Counted from the first letter of the stretch, positions 18,001-26,718 are shown. The stretch is DNA of 64,000 nt from Halomonas sp. SpR8 (GCF_031010195.1 NZ_JAUAMC010000002.1:186001-250000); one strand, 5' to 3'. Numbers and translations: made by a program. Notes: generated by a model from the letters alone, not told the origin.

Positions 18001-18274
18001 CCCCGGCACCAGTTTCAAGATCGTCGACCCTGATAGTTTTGAAGAGTTGCCCACCGGCGAAGCGGGCATGATATTAATCAGTGGTCCGCAGGTGATGCAA
18101 GGCTACCTGAATGACGCCAAGCGCACAGCCAAGGCGCTCCACAAGGCCGATGGCCACCGCTGGTACATCACCGGTGATAAAGGCTTTATCGACGAAGACG
18201 GTTTTTTGACCCTGATTGACCGTTACTCTTTAAGTCACTGGCAATCGCCGTCATGGAGAAATGATGAACAGTGA
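15083..18274 (+). CDS. LplT-Aas fusion: lysophospholipid transporter, acyltransferase and acyl-ACP synthetase, C-terminally truncated
   Basis: A 1063-residue three-part membrane protein. Residues about 1-410 are an MFS/LplT-type flippase with 11-12 helices. Residues about 430-630 are a PlsC-type acyltransferase with NHxxxxD (NHISWVD, near residue 452) and FPEGAISRTG. Residues about 650-1063 are an adenylating domain with SSDGEGNPKGVMLSHRNL and YEGYGATETAPVASVN. In E. coli these jobs are split between LplT and Aas, which retrieve lyso-phosphatidylethanolamine and reacylate it. The protein ends shortly after LTLIDRYS with an unrelated tail, where Aas relatives carry another 90-100 residues including the conserved C-terminal lysine, so the adenylating domain lacks its lid. 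The break lies inside an inverted repeat. Lipid transport and transacylation may survive; acyl-ACP synthetase activity is doubtful. Confidence 0.88.
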   Translation: MHRLLHVKGALPYLIAIFLNAFVDLGHKIVIQNTIFKSYDGETQVVLTALVNGLILLPFILLFSPAGHVADTYPKVRILRASAWAAVAVSLGITAAYYQGWFWLAFALTLLLAIQSAFYSPAKYGLVKGLFGKPRLAEANGLIQAVTIGAILAGTVAFTALFETWITPTDQTPAQLLHQIAPLGWLLVLNSAIQVATLYRLPLDNTTRPDTPLTWQRYIKGTALKDNLRIIARQPVIRLSIIGLATFWSVGQVLLAAFPAYAKDALSINNTLVLQGILAASGIGIALGSVLASKLSHNRIETGLIPVGAVGVAVGLWCLPLLTTPVGQALNFVFIGMMGGLFIVPLNALIQFHAADNELGTVLAANNWIQNIAMLGFLVLTVLFALAGVDSHYLLLLIATVAMVGGGYTIVKLPQSLVRFLLSFLLTRRYRVHVHGLQNLPAQGGVLLLGNHISWVDWAMVQIASPRPVRFVMLRSVYQRWYLRWFLKSLGCIPIERGSGAEQALADVAEQLNAGEVVCLFPEGAISRTGQLGEFRRGYERACDMANPDVKIVPFYLRGLWGSQFSRSSSKLKELRNAPLHRSVVVAFGKPLPKDTPADVLKRRIFEQATRSWQRAMDELPTLPNAWIQSVKRRPSDLALVDTLGRPLNASQALTASLLMAKRFRKLNPGQNVGLLLPTSSAGVIANIATLLAGKTLVNLNITADHAAVASAISQAEITTVFTSQRFVKKLEQRGLDVNQLLAEKQVVYLENLQSTIGRAERLSTWLAVRILPMWLIQHGFCRGHDANATAAILFSSDGEGNPKGVMLSHRNLMANIKQTSDVLNTQSNDVLMGSLPLFDAFGLTVTQLLPLIEGLPLVCHEEPDDAQGIADAIAKHKVSILFSMPISLQMFVDNPKVQPAMLESLRAVVVGAEKFEESVRASFAEKFNKPIYEGYGATETAPVASVNLPDAVGANYQQVQRGSKPGTVGMPLPGTSFKIVDPDSFEELPTGEAGMILISGPQVMQGYLNDAKRTAKALHKADGHRWYITGDKGFIDEDGFLTLIDRYSLSHWQSPSWRNDEQ

Positions 18275-18278
18275 CTTA
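18231..18278. repeat. 10-bp inverted repeat bracketing the truncated end of the LplT-Aas gene
   Basis: TAAGTCACTG (18231-18240) is mirrored by CAGTGACTTA (18269-18278), 28 bases apart. The left arm starts where homology to Aas is lost; the right arm contains the stop codons of both convergent genes. It may be a shared terminator-like hairpin or the scar of a rearrangement. Confidence 0.6.
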
Positions 18279-19031
18279 TAAATGTTTTGAAAAGAAATTC
18301 ATCAGCAACTCGTAGTGCTTATTCTGCCCAGCGCAGTTGGGTATATGGTCCTCGCCTTCGTAGTAGTGCACTTCCGGGTTACGGCCATGCTTGATTAGGC
18401 GTTTTTCCAGGCGCCTGGTCATTTCAACCGACCACATGCGGTCTTGCGTGCCATGAGAAAGAAACAGCGGCCCAGGGTAGCGCTCAATTTCTATCGATGT
18501 GGTGGGCAATAAGCCTTCATGACTCCCCTGCCATGTCCAGGCGCGCTTACTGACGTCCCAGGCTTGCCAGCCGGGGTCGCCAGCATCGCGAAAACCACGG
18601 GCATCAAAGGCACCGCACACCACATCGGGCGGGCTATGAGCGGCGATAGCATCTGGCGTACCTTCGATCTTATCTCTTGCCATCAGTGAGCCGAGCAATA
18701 ACGCGTGTTCGGCACCGCGTGAAAGACCATAAAACCCAACCCGCTCATCCACGTATTGAAAACCCCGAAGTGCACTCAGCGCTTCCACGCTACGATCGAG
18801 CGGGTAATCGATAATATGCCCCGCATTCCAGGCATTACCACCACTTGAGTAGCCATAGGGAAATGCCAAGAACCCATGCGCTGCGAATAGCATCGCGTCC
18901 CGGTGACTCCACCCTGCCCAAGCGCCTTCAGAACCATGCAGCAGCATAATGGCTGGAAAAGGGCCATCGCCCGGCGGGCCATAAGTAACGCCCCAGCCGG
19001 GTAACTCGCGCTGCACGATATTTAAAGGCAT
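18276..19031 (-). CDS. Alpha/beta hydrolase (dienelactone hydrolase/BAAT C-terminal-like)
   Basis: A 251-residue cytosolic alpha/beta hydrolase without signal peptide. The oxyanion region is MLLHGSEGAWAGW, the nucleophile elbow is GLSRG (Ser near residue 124), the acid is probably Asp in HGTQDRMW and the base His in EGEDHIP. It resembles acyl-CoA thioesterase/BAAT C-terminal and dienelactone-hydrolase-like enzymes; the substrate is unknown. It converges with the truncated LplT-Aas gene and its stop codon lies inside the inverted repeat there. Confidence 0.85.
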   Translation of the reverse strand: MPLNIVQRELPGWGVTYGPPGDGPFPAIMLLHGSEGAWAGWSHRDAMLFAAHGFLAFPYGYSSGGNAWNAGHIIDYPLDRSVEALSALRGFQYVDERVGFYGLSRGAEHALLLGSLMARDKIEGTPDAIAAHSPPDVVCGAFDARGFRDAGDPGWQAWDVSKRAWTWQGSHEGLLPTTSIEIERYPGPLFLSHGTQDRMWSVEMTRRLEKRLIKHGRNPEVHYYEGEDHIPNCAGQNKHYELLMNFFSKHL

Positions 19032-19097
19032 TTAGGCTCCCCGAAGGCTTCCCACATACTCACCCTTTACTTCGTATGCCATCGACACTGATTCATC

Positions 19098-20825
19098 CTA
19101 TTCCGACGCGTTTCCCTCAGCATTATCCACCTCCGAGGAGTGTTTTACTTTCGCCCCACGTGCAACATCCTGATGACTGATAACCACGACGTCTCTCGGC
19201 CACCACTCGGGATGATTATCGCGGATGAACGCCATGAGCTTTTCGCGTACGTGCATTTCAGCTGTCCATCCAGCCATAGGATCAGAGGTCATTAAATAGC
19301 AGGTCACGGTTTGCGCCGTATTCGATTGTGCCGTTACGTAACAAAGCAGTTTATGGTGCTCAATAACGTTGTCTTCCTCTTTGGCGAACTCCAAAAACTT
19401 GTCTCTTATTAACTCAATATCGGCGCTCAGGTGCAGTGTCAGCTCCACGTAACGGTACATCTTGATGCTCTTGACTGAGAGATTCTGGAAAGGCTTCGAC
19501 GTAAAGTACGTGACGGGCACGATCAACCGCCGTTCGTCCCAGGTTCTTAAGCGGATGAAGGTATAAAAGATGCCTTCTACATAGCACCACTGGTCTTCAA
19601 AGATCACCAAATCGCCAATACGAATCGGCTTGGCAAACGACAATTGAAACGACGCTAAAATATTGCCCAATACCGCCTGACCGGCGACACCCACGAGTAC
19701 CGCCAGAACGCTGGCAGATGCCAGGATGGATAACCCCATCGACTCAAAAATCTGTATCTGCCCCAGGATGTAAACCGACACCCCGGTGACGGTCACCAGG
19801 ATAATGATACGCCGCAGTGCGTAGAGCGATGTCAGCAGCTTGCGCTCATCCTTGGGCTTGGTGTCATCTATCTCCCCCACCAGCCGCCGCGTCATGCGCA
19901 GCATCAGAGTATCCACGAAGCGCAGCGCAATGGAACCCGCACACCAGGCGAGAATACCGATAAGCAGTACGCGGAAGGTAGTGGTCGCGACCGCTGAAAA
20001 CGACACCACGTAGTCCAGCAGCATCTGGGTGAAAAGCGAGATCACGATCAGCGCCGCCGGCATGCCAATCTGCCCGGCAAACATACGAAAGGCACCGGCG
20101 GGTAGCCAATTAGACATCACACCTATTAGGCGGTGGACCCCCCAGCCCACAATGCCCACGAACAGCAAAAAGACCGGAATGGCCACCCACTCCCAAAGTC
20201 TCAGCAACCCAAATGATGACTGCAGACTTTCGGGAATGTATTGCTCCAGCATCGACGGGCCGTACTGCTCATAAAGCATCGGAATGTACGACACGCTGAT
20301 GGGCATGATCAGCCATACCGGTTCATCGTCACCGACGCGGTAGCGGGCTAGACGGATATCGTAGGTTTGTCCATCGGCCCGCAGCGATGCCAGTTCAAGG
20401 TTACGCCGCGTTTCGCCAACGCGCGGGTTTTGTCCGGCGGGATCTTCTATCACGGCGTCTTCCCGCCCCGAGAGATTATCGACGCTGATCCGTTCGCCAC
20501 GCTTGAACACTTCCGCCAACTGCCGAGCCAGTTCCTGACCTTGTTCGCGCTGCTCCTCGTCGCTCAACTCCGACAGATTGAGCATGTGCGCCGCTTTTTC
20601 GTACTCTTCCTGTTCGGTGAGATCGAGAAAGCTTCGCATGGCTTCACGCGGCGTGACGCGGCTGGCTTCTTCAGGTATTTCGCCAAGCCCGGTATTCAGT
20701 GAATCAACCGTAAACCACCGACTGTCCTCGCTCTCTCCTCCTTGAGGTTGCGCCGCGCTGACGCTGGAAAACGCCAATGTTACTAGTAATATCAGCCATG
20801 CGGGCCACGAGCTGTTTGCTTTCAT
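19098..20825 (-). CDS. MscS-type mechanosensitive ion channel with periplasmic N-terminal domain
   Basis: I start at the ATG at 20825 (575 residues) because AAGG lies five bases upstream and the protein then begins with a signal peptide (about residues 1-25, ending SAAQ). An extra-cytoplasmic domain (about 26-205) is followed by four or five hydrophobic helices. The MscS pore and vestibule occupy roughly 370-545 (VLAVLVGVAGQAVLGNILASF; RIGDLVIFEDQWCYVEGI; RLIVPVTYF). Such channels release solutes on hypo-osmotic shock, which suits a halophile that stores compatible solutes. The hydrophilic C-tail is short. Confidence 0.9.
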   Translation of the reverse strand: MKANSSWPAWLILLVTLAFSSVSAAQPQGGESEDSRWFTVDSLNTGLGEIPEEASRVTPREAMRSFLDLTEQEEYEKAAHMLNLSELSDEEQREQGQELARQLAEVFKRGERISVDNLSGREDAVIEDPAGQNPRVGETRRNLELASLRADGQTYDIRLARYRVGDDEPVWLIMPISVSYIPMLYEQYGPSMLEQYIPESLQSSFGLLRLWEWVAIPVFLLFVGIVGWGVHRLIGVMSNWLPAGAFRMFAGQIGMPAALIVISLFTQMLLDYVVSFSAVATTTFRVLLIGILAWCAGSIALRFVDTLMLRMTRRLVGEIDDTKPKDERKLLTSLYALRRIIILVTVTGVSVYILGQIQIFESMGLSILASASVLAVLVGVAGQAVLGNILASFQLSFAKPIRIGDLVIFEDQWCYVEGIFYTFIRLRTWDERRLIVPVTYFTSKPFQNLSVKSIKMYRYVELTLHLSADIELIRDKFLEFAKEEDNVIEHHKLLCYVTAQSNTAQTVTCYLMTSDPMAGWTAEMHVREKLMAFIRDNHPEWWPRDVVVISHQDVARGAKVKHSSEVDNAEGNASE

Positions 20826-20951
20826 ACATGCCTTATTGATTGAGGTGGGCCTATGTATTGTCCATCGACAGGCTAATCGTGTAGCCAGCTCCGCGTTAAA
20901 TATGGCGCCATCCTTGTCAGTGGAAGCGCAAATTACAGCCCACCTTCCTTG

Positions 20952-20975
20952 ATGGTGCAAGGTGCATTGCACCAT
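20952..20975. promoter_or_regulatory. 9-bp inverted repeat upstream of the MscS channel gene
   Basis: ATGGTGCAA-GGTGCA-TTGCACCAT, a perfect 9-bp dyad with a 6-base spacer that repeats the GGTGCA core. It lies in the 325-base intergenic region 20826-21150 between the divergent MscS and pirin genes, about 127 bases before the MscS start. It looks like an operator; its protein is unknown. I saw nothing else in that gap. Confidence 0.5.
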
Positions 20976-21150
20976 TAATCTGCGACGCATCTAGAAACTT
21001 TAATTAGGAATTCGTTGTTTTCACCTCACGGCGGAGCCCTGCCTTACGTTCCACTAACGCAACGCTGAGTCCCAACACACCCATCTATTACGCCTTTAGC
21101 CCTAGCGGTATGCTCTTTGTGTGACAGCATAACCCTGCCAAAAGGAGAGT

Positions 21151-22020
21151 ATGATGAAAAAACTGTTGCAGGTGACCAATGCACCTCGGCCTCATTGGGT
21201 AGGCGATGGGTTCCCAGTGCGCTCGCTTTTTTCCTATGGTCAGCATGCAAACAAGCTGAGCCCTTTTCTATTACTGGATTACGCAGGCCCCAGAGACTTT
21301 CAGCCTGCACAGAAACCTCGCGGTGTGGGGCAGCACCCTCACCGCGGGTTCGAAACGGTCACGATTGTTTACCAGGGCGAAGTTGCGCACCAAGACTCCA
21401 CTGGGAGGGGCGGCGTGATAGGCCCCGGCGATGTGCAGTGGATGACCGCTGGGGCAGGCATTTTGCATGAAGAGTTTCATTCGCCGGCATTTACGCAGTC
21501 AGGTGGCTCACTGGAAATGGTCCAACTGTGGGTCAACCTGCCCGCCAAAGACAAGATGGCTAAACCTGGCTACCAGGCCATCTTTGATCGGCAAATCCCA
21601 CGAGTTGATCTGCCTGAAGGAGCAGGCTGGTTGAGGGTAATTGCCGGTGAGTACCAATCTCAATCAGGGCCGGCAGAGACATTTACGCCAATAAATGTGT
21701 GGGATCTAAGCCTGAATGCTGGGAAAGCCACAACGCTTGCCCAGCCCAATGGCTGGACTACTCTGCTGGTGGTCTTGAAAGGCACCGTGTTGGTCAACGG
21801 AGAAGGAATACTCCGTGAAGCACAAGTGGCCGAGCTGGCGCGCGAGGGCGAAACATTTACCCTAGAAGCCAATAATGATGTACAGCTGCTACTGCTTGCA
21901 GGCGAGCCCATTAACGAGCCGGTGGTGGGGCATGGCCCCTTTGTCATGAACAGCGAAAAGGAGATCATGGAAGCGATGGATGATTTCAACAACGGTCGTT
22001 TTGGACAAATAACCGTCTGA
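21151..22020 (+). CDS. Pirin family protein
   Basis: A 289-residue bicupin. The metal-binding set of pirins is intact: His62, His64 (QHPHRGFETV), His106 and Glu108 (AGAGILHEE). Pirins bind iron and several bacterial members have quercetin 2,3-dioxygenase activity or modulate metabolic enzymes; the natural role here is not visible. AAAGGAG precedes tandem ATG codons at 21151 and 21154. A second, clearly different pirin gene converges on it across a terminator. Confidence 0.9.
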   Translation: MMKKLLQVTNAPRPHWVGDGFPVRSLFSYGQHANKLSPFLLLDYAGPRDFQPAQKPRGVGQHPHRGFETVTIVYQGEVAHQDSTGRGGVIGPGDVQWMTAGAGILHEEFHSPAFTQSGGSLEMVQLWVNLPAKDKMAKPGYQAIFDRQIPRVDLPEGAGWLRVIAGEYQSQSGPAETFTPINVWDLSLNAGKATTLAQPNGWTTLLVVLKGTVLVNGEGILREAQVAELAREGETFTLEANNDVQLLLLAGEPINEPVVGHGPFVMNSEKEIMEAMDDFNNGRFGQITV

Positions 22021-22049
22021 TATCGCTTTTGATTTAACGCACTAAGTCA

Positions 22050-22078
22050 GCTAGCTGCCCTTAGCAGCTAGCCTTTTT
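22050..22078 (+). terminator. Terminator between the two pirin genes
   Basis: Perfect 9-bp stem GCTAGCTGC / GCAGCTAGC with a 5-base loop and a TTTTT run, directly after the first pirin gene. Confidence 0.88.
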
Positions 22079-22085
22079 AGCCGTT

Positions 22086-23033
22086 TTATTTGCTTGGCTG
22101 AACAGGAAAGGGGATAAATTCCGCATCGTCCCCAGGTGGAAGGCGAAAGCGGCCATGTTCAAAATCCGCCTCTACCCAAGCCTGCTTGGCGGCCTCAAGT
22201 TTTTCCCGGGAAGAGGCGACGAAATTCCATGAAATATACCGTGGCCCATTCAGAGTTTCGCCTCCCAACAACATCAATCGAGAACCAACTTCCCCTGCTA
22301 CCACCGTTATCGGATCGCCGGGGCGGAACACCATCATCCTGCCAGCCTCAAACGATTCTCCCGCAATACTGACACTGCCAGACATCACATAAATACCTCG
22401 ATCCTCATGATTATCCGGTAACGGTAACTTTGCGCCTGGCTGCAGCATTGCATCTGCATAAAACATTTCAGAGAAGGTTTTTACCGGTGCGCTTTCCCCC
22501 CAAGCCGTGCCTAGAATTAAGCGCACTTCCTTACCCTCGCCTTTAAGCATCGGCAGCGTCTCCTCGCCATGATGCTCGAAGCTGGCTGGCTTGTCTTCAT
22601 GCGCTTCGGGAAGCGCGACCCACGTCTGAACACCTAGCAGAGAGTGTGAGTGCTGGCGAGTAATTGAACTGGTGCGTTCAGAATGGGTGACCCCATTGCC
22701 CGCTACCATCCAATTAACCGCGCCGGGACGGATTATTTGATTAGTGCCCAGGCTATCGCGGTGCTGAAACTCCCCCTGGTACAGATACGTCACCGTAGCC
22801 AGCCCAATGTGCGGATGCGGGCGAACATCAATCCCCTCTTCCTTAAGAAATTCAGCAGGCCCCATCTGATCGAAAAAAATAAACGGCCCTACCATCTGGC
22901 GATTAGGGGCAGGCAGCGCACGACGCACTTCAAAACCACCCAGATCCCGTGCACGGGGAACGATCAGTGTCTCTATATCGTTCAGATTACCTGCGGAGGG
23001 GCACCTAGGCTCAATATCGGGCATCCAGCTCAT
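22086..23033 (-). CDS. Pirin family protein (second copy, divergent type)
   Basis: A 315-residue bicupin if translation starts at 23033, where GGAG lies eight bases upstream; an ATG six codons earlier has no such site. The iron ligands are present: His73 and His75 (RPHPHIGLATV), His117 and Glu119 (GNGVTHSE). It shares only the family pattern with the neighbouring pirin, so this is not a recent duplication. The C-terminal cupin (RYISWNFVASS) is the typical pirin_C form. It may act as an iron-dependent oxygenase or regulator; function is inferred from the family. Confidence 0.9.
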   Translation of the reverse strand: MSWMPDIEPRCPSAGNLNDIETLIVPRARDLGGFEVRRALPAPNRQMVGPFIFFDQMGPAEFLKEEGIDVRPHPHIGLATVTYLYQGEFQHRDSLGTNQIIRPGAVNWMVAGNGVTHSERTSSITRQHSHSLLGVQTWVALPEAHEDKPASFEHHGEETLPMLKGEGKEVRLILGTAWGESAPVKTFSEMFYADAMLQPGAKLPLPDNHEDRGIYVMSGSVSIAGESFEAGRMMVFRPGDPITVVAGEVGSRLMLLGGETLNGPRYISWNFVASSREKLEAAKQAWVEADFEHGRFRLPPGDDAEFIPFPVQPSK

Positions 23034-23142
23034 GTGAGTTACTCCGGACATAATGGCAAGCCAAGATCAGCGAAACATCCATGGCGCGGTTAAGCGAACA
23101 GAGAGGACTGGGAGATAACCCTCTCCCAGTCGTGAACACGGG

Positions 23143-23766
23143 TTACTTGCTGGTTAGCGTGCTGTAGCTGTTCATTAAATTACGATAGTCAGGAATGTGG
23201 TTGGCGAACAGAGCCCCCAGACCTTCAACATCATTGCGCCAATCGCGATGCAACTCGCAAGCTGTGCCAAACCATGTCATCAATTGCGCACCGGCACTGG
23301 ACATACGATCCCAGGCGGCGTCACGGGTAAGTTCGTTAAAGGTGCCGGATGCATCGGTAATAACGAACACATCGAACGCTTCTTCAAGGGCAGAAAGCGC
23401 CGGAAAGGCAACGCACACTTCAGTCACCACACCTGCGATAATTAATTGCTTTTTGCCAGTTGCTCTAACGGCGTTGACAAAATCCTCATTATCCCAGGCA
23501 TTGATTTGCCCCGGACGGGCGATGTAAGGAGCGTCTGGAAACATCTCTTTTAACTCAGGCACCAGAGGGCCATTGGGGCCATCTTCAAAGCTGGTAGTGA
23601 GAATGGTGGGCAGCCCAAAATATTTAGCCAAATCCGCCAGCGCTAATACGTTATTTTTAAAGCGATCCGGATCAATATCACGCACTAGAGATAACAATCC
23701 TGTTTGGTGATCCACCAATAGAACAGCGGCATTATCTTTATCGAGACGAACATAGGGTTTAGCCAT
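23143..23766 (-). CDS. Isochorismatase-like cysteine hydrolase (YcaC type)
   Basis: A 207-residue isochorismatase-fold protein. The catalytic Asp is in LLVDHQTGLL and the nucleophile Cys in IIAGVVTEVCVAFPAL (Cys near residue 118). The residues around GQINAWDNEDFVNAV and VITDASGTF match the YcaC group, whose natural substrates are mostly unknown. It is probably cytosolic. It diverges from a LysR gene (23916), which is the likely regulator. A stem GACTGGGAG/CTCCCAGTC at 23106-23131 follows the gene but has no T run. Confidence 0.88.
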   Translation of the reverse strand: MAKPYVRLDKDNAAVLLVDHQTGLLSLVRDIDPDRFKNNVLALADLAKYFGLPTILTTSFEDGPNGPLVPELKEMFPDAPYIARPGQINAWDNEDFVNAVRATGKKQLIIAGVVTEVCVAFPALSALEEAFDVFVITDASGTFNELTRDAAWDRMSSAGAQLMTWFGTACELHRDWRNDVEGLGALFANHIPDYRNLMNSYSTLTSK

Positions 23767-23915
23767 GACATACTCCTTTTATCTATTTAGCTTAGTGAGC
23801 GCTTCGCATGCAAAGCACCAGCGCGTGTTTCCACCTGCTTTATAAAGTGTAGTATTCCGTTCATGCGATGATTAGATAAGAAATTAAGACACACTGTTGC
23901 ACAGGGAGAACACAC

Positions 23916-24827
23916 ATGACGGCCCCTAACCTTAACGATCTTTATTACTTTGTGAAGGTAGTCGATTATGGTGGTTTTTCTCCCGCGGCTAGAGCCACAG
24001 GCATTGCAAAATCAAAACTGAGCAGGCGTATCAGTGAACTGGAAAACGAGCTAAATGTTCGTCTTCTAAACCGTTCCACACGCCATTTATCACTTACCGA
24101 TATCGGCAAGCGGTATTATCAGCACTGCAAAGCCATGCTGGTGGAAGCGAAAGCAGCCCAGCAGTTCATTGAAGAGAGCAAACAGACCCCCTGCGGCATT
24201 ATCCGCATAAGCTGCCCCACGGGCTTATTGAGCTTTCACGTGAGCGAGATGCTGGCGGACTTTATGGCCCGCTATCCCGAAGTTCATGTGCATCTTGAAG
24301 GCACCAACCGACGCATCGATCCGTTCGTTGAAGGTGTGGACGTTGCCCTGCGTGCACGCCCCCTCCCACTTGAAGACAGCGATCTGATTCTTAAAGTGCT
24401 GTCAGATCGTGGACAGTGCCTAGTGGCAAGTCCCGCGTTGCTTGAGCAGTATGGCGTACCCTCTACCCTGGATATGCTCGCCACGCTTCCCAGCTTGAGC
24501 CGAGCAAGACCGGAAGAGCCCCATGTATGGCGGTTGCAGCGAGAAGGAGAAGAGCGTGTGGTGGAACATTCACCGCGCTTTATTACTACCGACATGACCG
24601 CGCTATATAACGCGGCCCTAGCAGGTGTCGGCGTGGTTCAATTGCCTAGTTTGATGCTGGGTAATTCGCTGACGTCAAAAGCCCTGGTACACGTCATGCC
24701 AGAGTGGGAACCCCGGCGGGAAGTCATTCATGCTGTTTACCCCTCTCGACGGGGCTTGCTGCCTTCCGTCAGGGCGCTGCTGGACTTTCTTGCCGAGCGC
24801 TATGCCGCGCTGGGTTCTGAGCACTGA
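23916..24827 (+). CDS. LysR family transcriptional regulator
   Basis: A 303-residue LysR protein of the subgroup that begins LNDLYYFVKVVDYGGFSPAARATGIAKSKLSRRISELE. The effector domain starts near residue 90 (IRISCPTGLLSFHV). It diverges from the isochorismatase-like hydrolase gene and probably controls it. GGGAGAA lies upstream of the ATG. Confidence 0.92.
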   Translation: MTAPNLNDLYYFVKVVDYGGFSPAARATGIAKSKLSRRISELENELNVRLLNRSTRHLSLTDIGKRYYQHCKAMLVEAKAAQQFIEESKQTPCGIIRISCPTGLLSFHVSEMLADFMARYPEVHVHLEGTNRRIDPFVEGVDVALRARPLPLEDSDLILKVLSDRGQCLVASPALLEQYGVPSTLDMLATLPSLSRARPEEPHVWRLQREGEERVVEHSPRFITTDMTALYNAALAGVGVVQLPSLMLGNSLTSKALVHVMPEWEPRREVIHAVYPSRRGLLPSVRALLDFLAERYAALGSEH

Positions 24828-24839
24828 TGACATAGCACA

Positions 24840-25130
24840 TTACCTAGCCCTATCTCCCAACCGATTAAGCTCATCATCGTACATAGCCACTAACAGTAGC
24901 TCACCTGTAGCATTTACCCGAAACAGGCCGTAGCGGGCGGTCTCATAGCGTTCGGCGTGTCCCTCCTGAAAGAAGAACGCATTAGTGGCGAAGCGTACTT
25001 GCCCGTTGCGCAGCCGATAGCGCAGTTGCCGTTCGTCATCGGCTAAAGAGGTGCCATCGCATTTACTCCAGCTTGGTGAAACGAAGTCGAGCAATCCGAG
25101 CAGGCGGCAGGAAAGAGTCTGATCGGGCAT
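24840..25130 (-). CDS. Possible small protein overlapping the end of the FMN glutamate-synthase-like gene
   Basis: An open frame of about 96 residues whose last 75 look protein-like (QLRYRLRNGQVRFATNAFFF; ELLLVAMYDDELNRLGD). The only ATG starts (25130 or upstream) lie inside the preceding gene, giving a 68-base overlap, and the ribosome binding site is poor. It could be a coupled downstream gene, or a gene whose own start was lost. I recognise no family. If not real, 24828-25062 is simply an empty gap. Confidence 0.3.
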   Translation of the reverse strand: MPDQTLSCRLLGLLDFVSPSWSKCDGTSLADDERQLRYRLRNGQVRFATNAFFFQEGHAERYETARYGLFRVNATGELLLVAMYDDELNRLGDRAR

Positions 25131-26718
25131 CTTCCCAATAGTGTTTGAACACCGTGTGCTCGCACTTGGTGTTGAGCAGCTCATTGGGCTTCAAGAAAGT
25201 AAATATCTGATCGTAGGACTGAACCTCGTTTTCCGAAGCTCTCCGGATAATGTGCTCGGGCCCCAGTTCGCTAGGGTGGCTAAGCCCAGCGGCACCCAGC
25301 ATTTCCGCCAGCGCTTTTAGGGTATTACGGTGGAAGTGATAGACCCGCGCGGTTTTATCGGCCACATCCAAATGGCGGCTCCGGTTGGGGTCTTGAGTGG
25401 CTACACCGCTGGGACACTTGTCGGAGTGACAGTTAAGCGCCTGAATACAGCCCAGTGAAAACATAAAGCCCCTGGCCGAATTGCACCAGTCGGCCCCTAG
25501 CGCCAAGGTTCGGGCAATGTGAAAGCCGGACATGATTTTGCCCGCCGCACCAATACGAATCTCCTCGCGCAACCCGGCTCCCACCAGGGTGTTATGCACC
25601 AGCATGACGGCTTCGGTTAATGGCACCCCCATGCGATTGATAAGCTCTAGCGGCGCCGCACCGGTTCCCCCTTCGCCACCGTCCACGACAATAAAATCAG
25701 GTCGCTCGCCGGTTTCCAGCATGGCTTTAACGATCGCAAACCACTCCCAGGGGTGGCCAATCGCCAATTTAAAGCCGACCGGCTTGCCCCCCGAAAGTGA
25801 GCGCAGGCGGGCAATAAAGTCCATCAGCTCCAGCGGCGTAGAAAAGGCCGAGTGGGCCGCGGGGGAAATGACATCCTGGCCCATGGGTACTTCCCGCGCT
25901 TCGGCAATTTCTGCGCTTACCTTGGCCGCTGGCAATATGCCGCCATGACCAGGTTTAGCGCCTTGCGAAAGCTTAATCTCGATCATCTTTACCTGATCGT
26001 CACTGGCGTTGGCAGCAAAGCGCTCCTCATTAAAAGAGCCATCTTCGTGACGGCAGCCAAAGTAGCCAGAGCCTATTTCCCAGACCAGATCACCACCATG
26101 CCTGCGATGGTAGCGGGAGATCGACCCCTCTCCGGTGTCGTGATAAAAACCGCCCTTACACGCTCCCGCATTGAGCGCTTCAATGGCATTGGCTGAAAGC
26201 GAGCCAAAGCTCATCGCTGAAATATTCAGTACGCTTGCCAGGTAAGGCTGGCGGCAGTGGCTGCCGCCTACGCGAACTCGGAAGTTCGCGTTTTCAATAG
26301 CGCAGGGCAGTAGCGAGTGGTTGATCCATTCATGCCCCGGCTGATACATATTCAGCAAAGAGCCAAAGGGCTTCTTATCGCTCTCGTTTTTAGCACGCTG
26401 ATACACCACCGCGCGCTGTTCGCGGGAAAATGGCCGTTCGTCTAGATCAGACTGAATAAAATACTGACGTATTTCCGGCCCGATAGATTCCAAGACATAG
26501 CGGACGTGGGCCAAGATCGGATAATTGCGGCTAACCGTTCGTCGCGTTTGGCGAAGATCATACAACCCCAGCCCAGCCAGCATGCCAAAGATCGCTACGC
26601 CCCACAGCCACATTAATGAGAATCCCACCCCCAGCAGCGAAACCGCCAGCAGGATCAAGCAGACAACAAAGACAGTATTACGCAGAGGAATACGGGTTAA
26701 CCCCCGAGCTTCGATCAT
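25063..26718 (-). CDS. FMN-binding glutamate synthase family protein, membrane-anchored
   Basis: A 551-residue protein with two N-terminal helices (about residues 13-55) and then the FMN/synthase domain of glutamate synthase. Clear signatures are KPFGSLLNMYQPGHEW, SAMSFGSLSANAIEALNAGA, GEGSISRYHRRHGGDLVWEIGSGYFG, IEIKLSQGAKPGHGG and IVVDGGEGGTGAAPLE. An iron-sulfur cluster site follows: CIQALNCHSDKCPSGVATQD. It lacks the glutaminase and central domains of GltB, so it is a stand-alone synthase-like oxidoreductase; its reaction has not been settled for most members. It diverges from the MsrPQ operon. Confidence 0.9.
   Translation of the reverse strand: MIEARGLTRIPLRNTVFVVCLILLAVSLLGVGFSLMWLWGVAIFGMLAGLGLYDLRQTRRTVSRNYPILAHVRYVLESIGPEIRQYFIQSDLDERPFSREQRAVVYQRAKNESDKKPFGSLLNMYQPGHEWINHSLLPCAIENANFRVRVGGSHCRQPYLASVLNISAMSFGSLSANAIEALNAGACKGGFYHDTGEGSISRYHRRHGGDLVWEIGSGYFGCRHEDGSFNEERFAANASDDQVKMIEIKLSQGAKPGHGGILPAAKVSAEIAEAREVPMGQDVISPAAHSAFSTPLELMDFIARLRSLSGGKPVGFKLAIGHPWEWFAIVKAMLETGERPDFIVVDGGEGGTGAAPLELINRMGVPLTEAVMLVHNTLVGAGLREEIRIGAAGKIMSGFHIARTLALGADWCNSARGFMFSLGCIQALNCHSDKCPSGVATQDPNRSRHLDVADKTARVYHFHRNTLKALAEMLGAAGLSHPSELGPEHIIRRASENEVQSYDQIFTFLKPNELLNTKCEHTVFKHYWEDARSDSFLPPARIARLRFTKLE

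Noticed and set aside
23106..23131. Terminator after the isochorismatase-like gene
   Set aside because: The 9-bp stem is clear but no T tract follows on the minus strand, so it is mentioned in the gene entry only.
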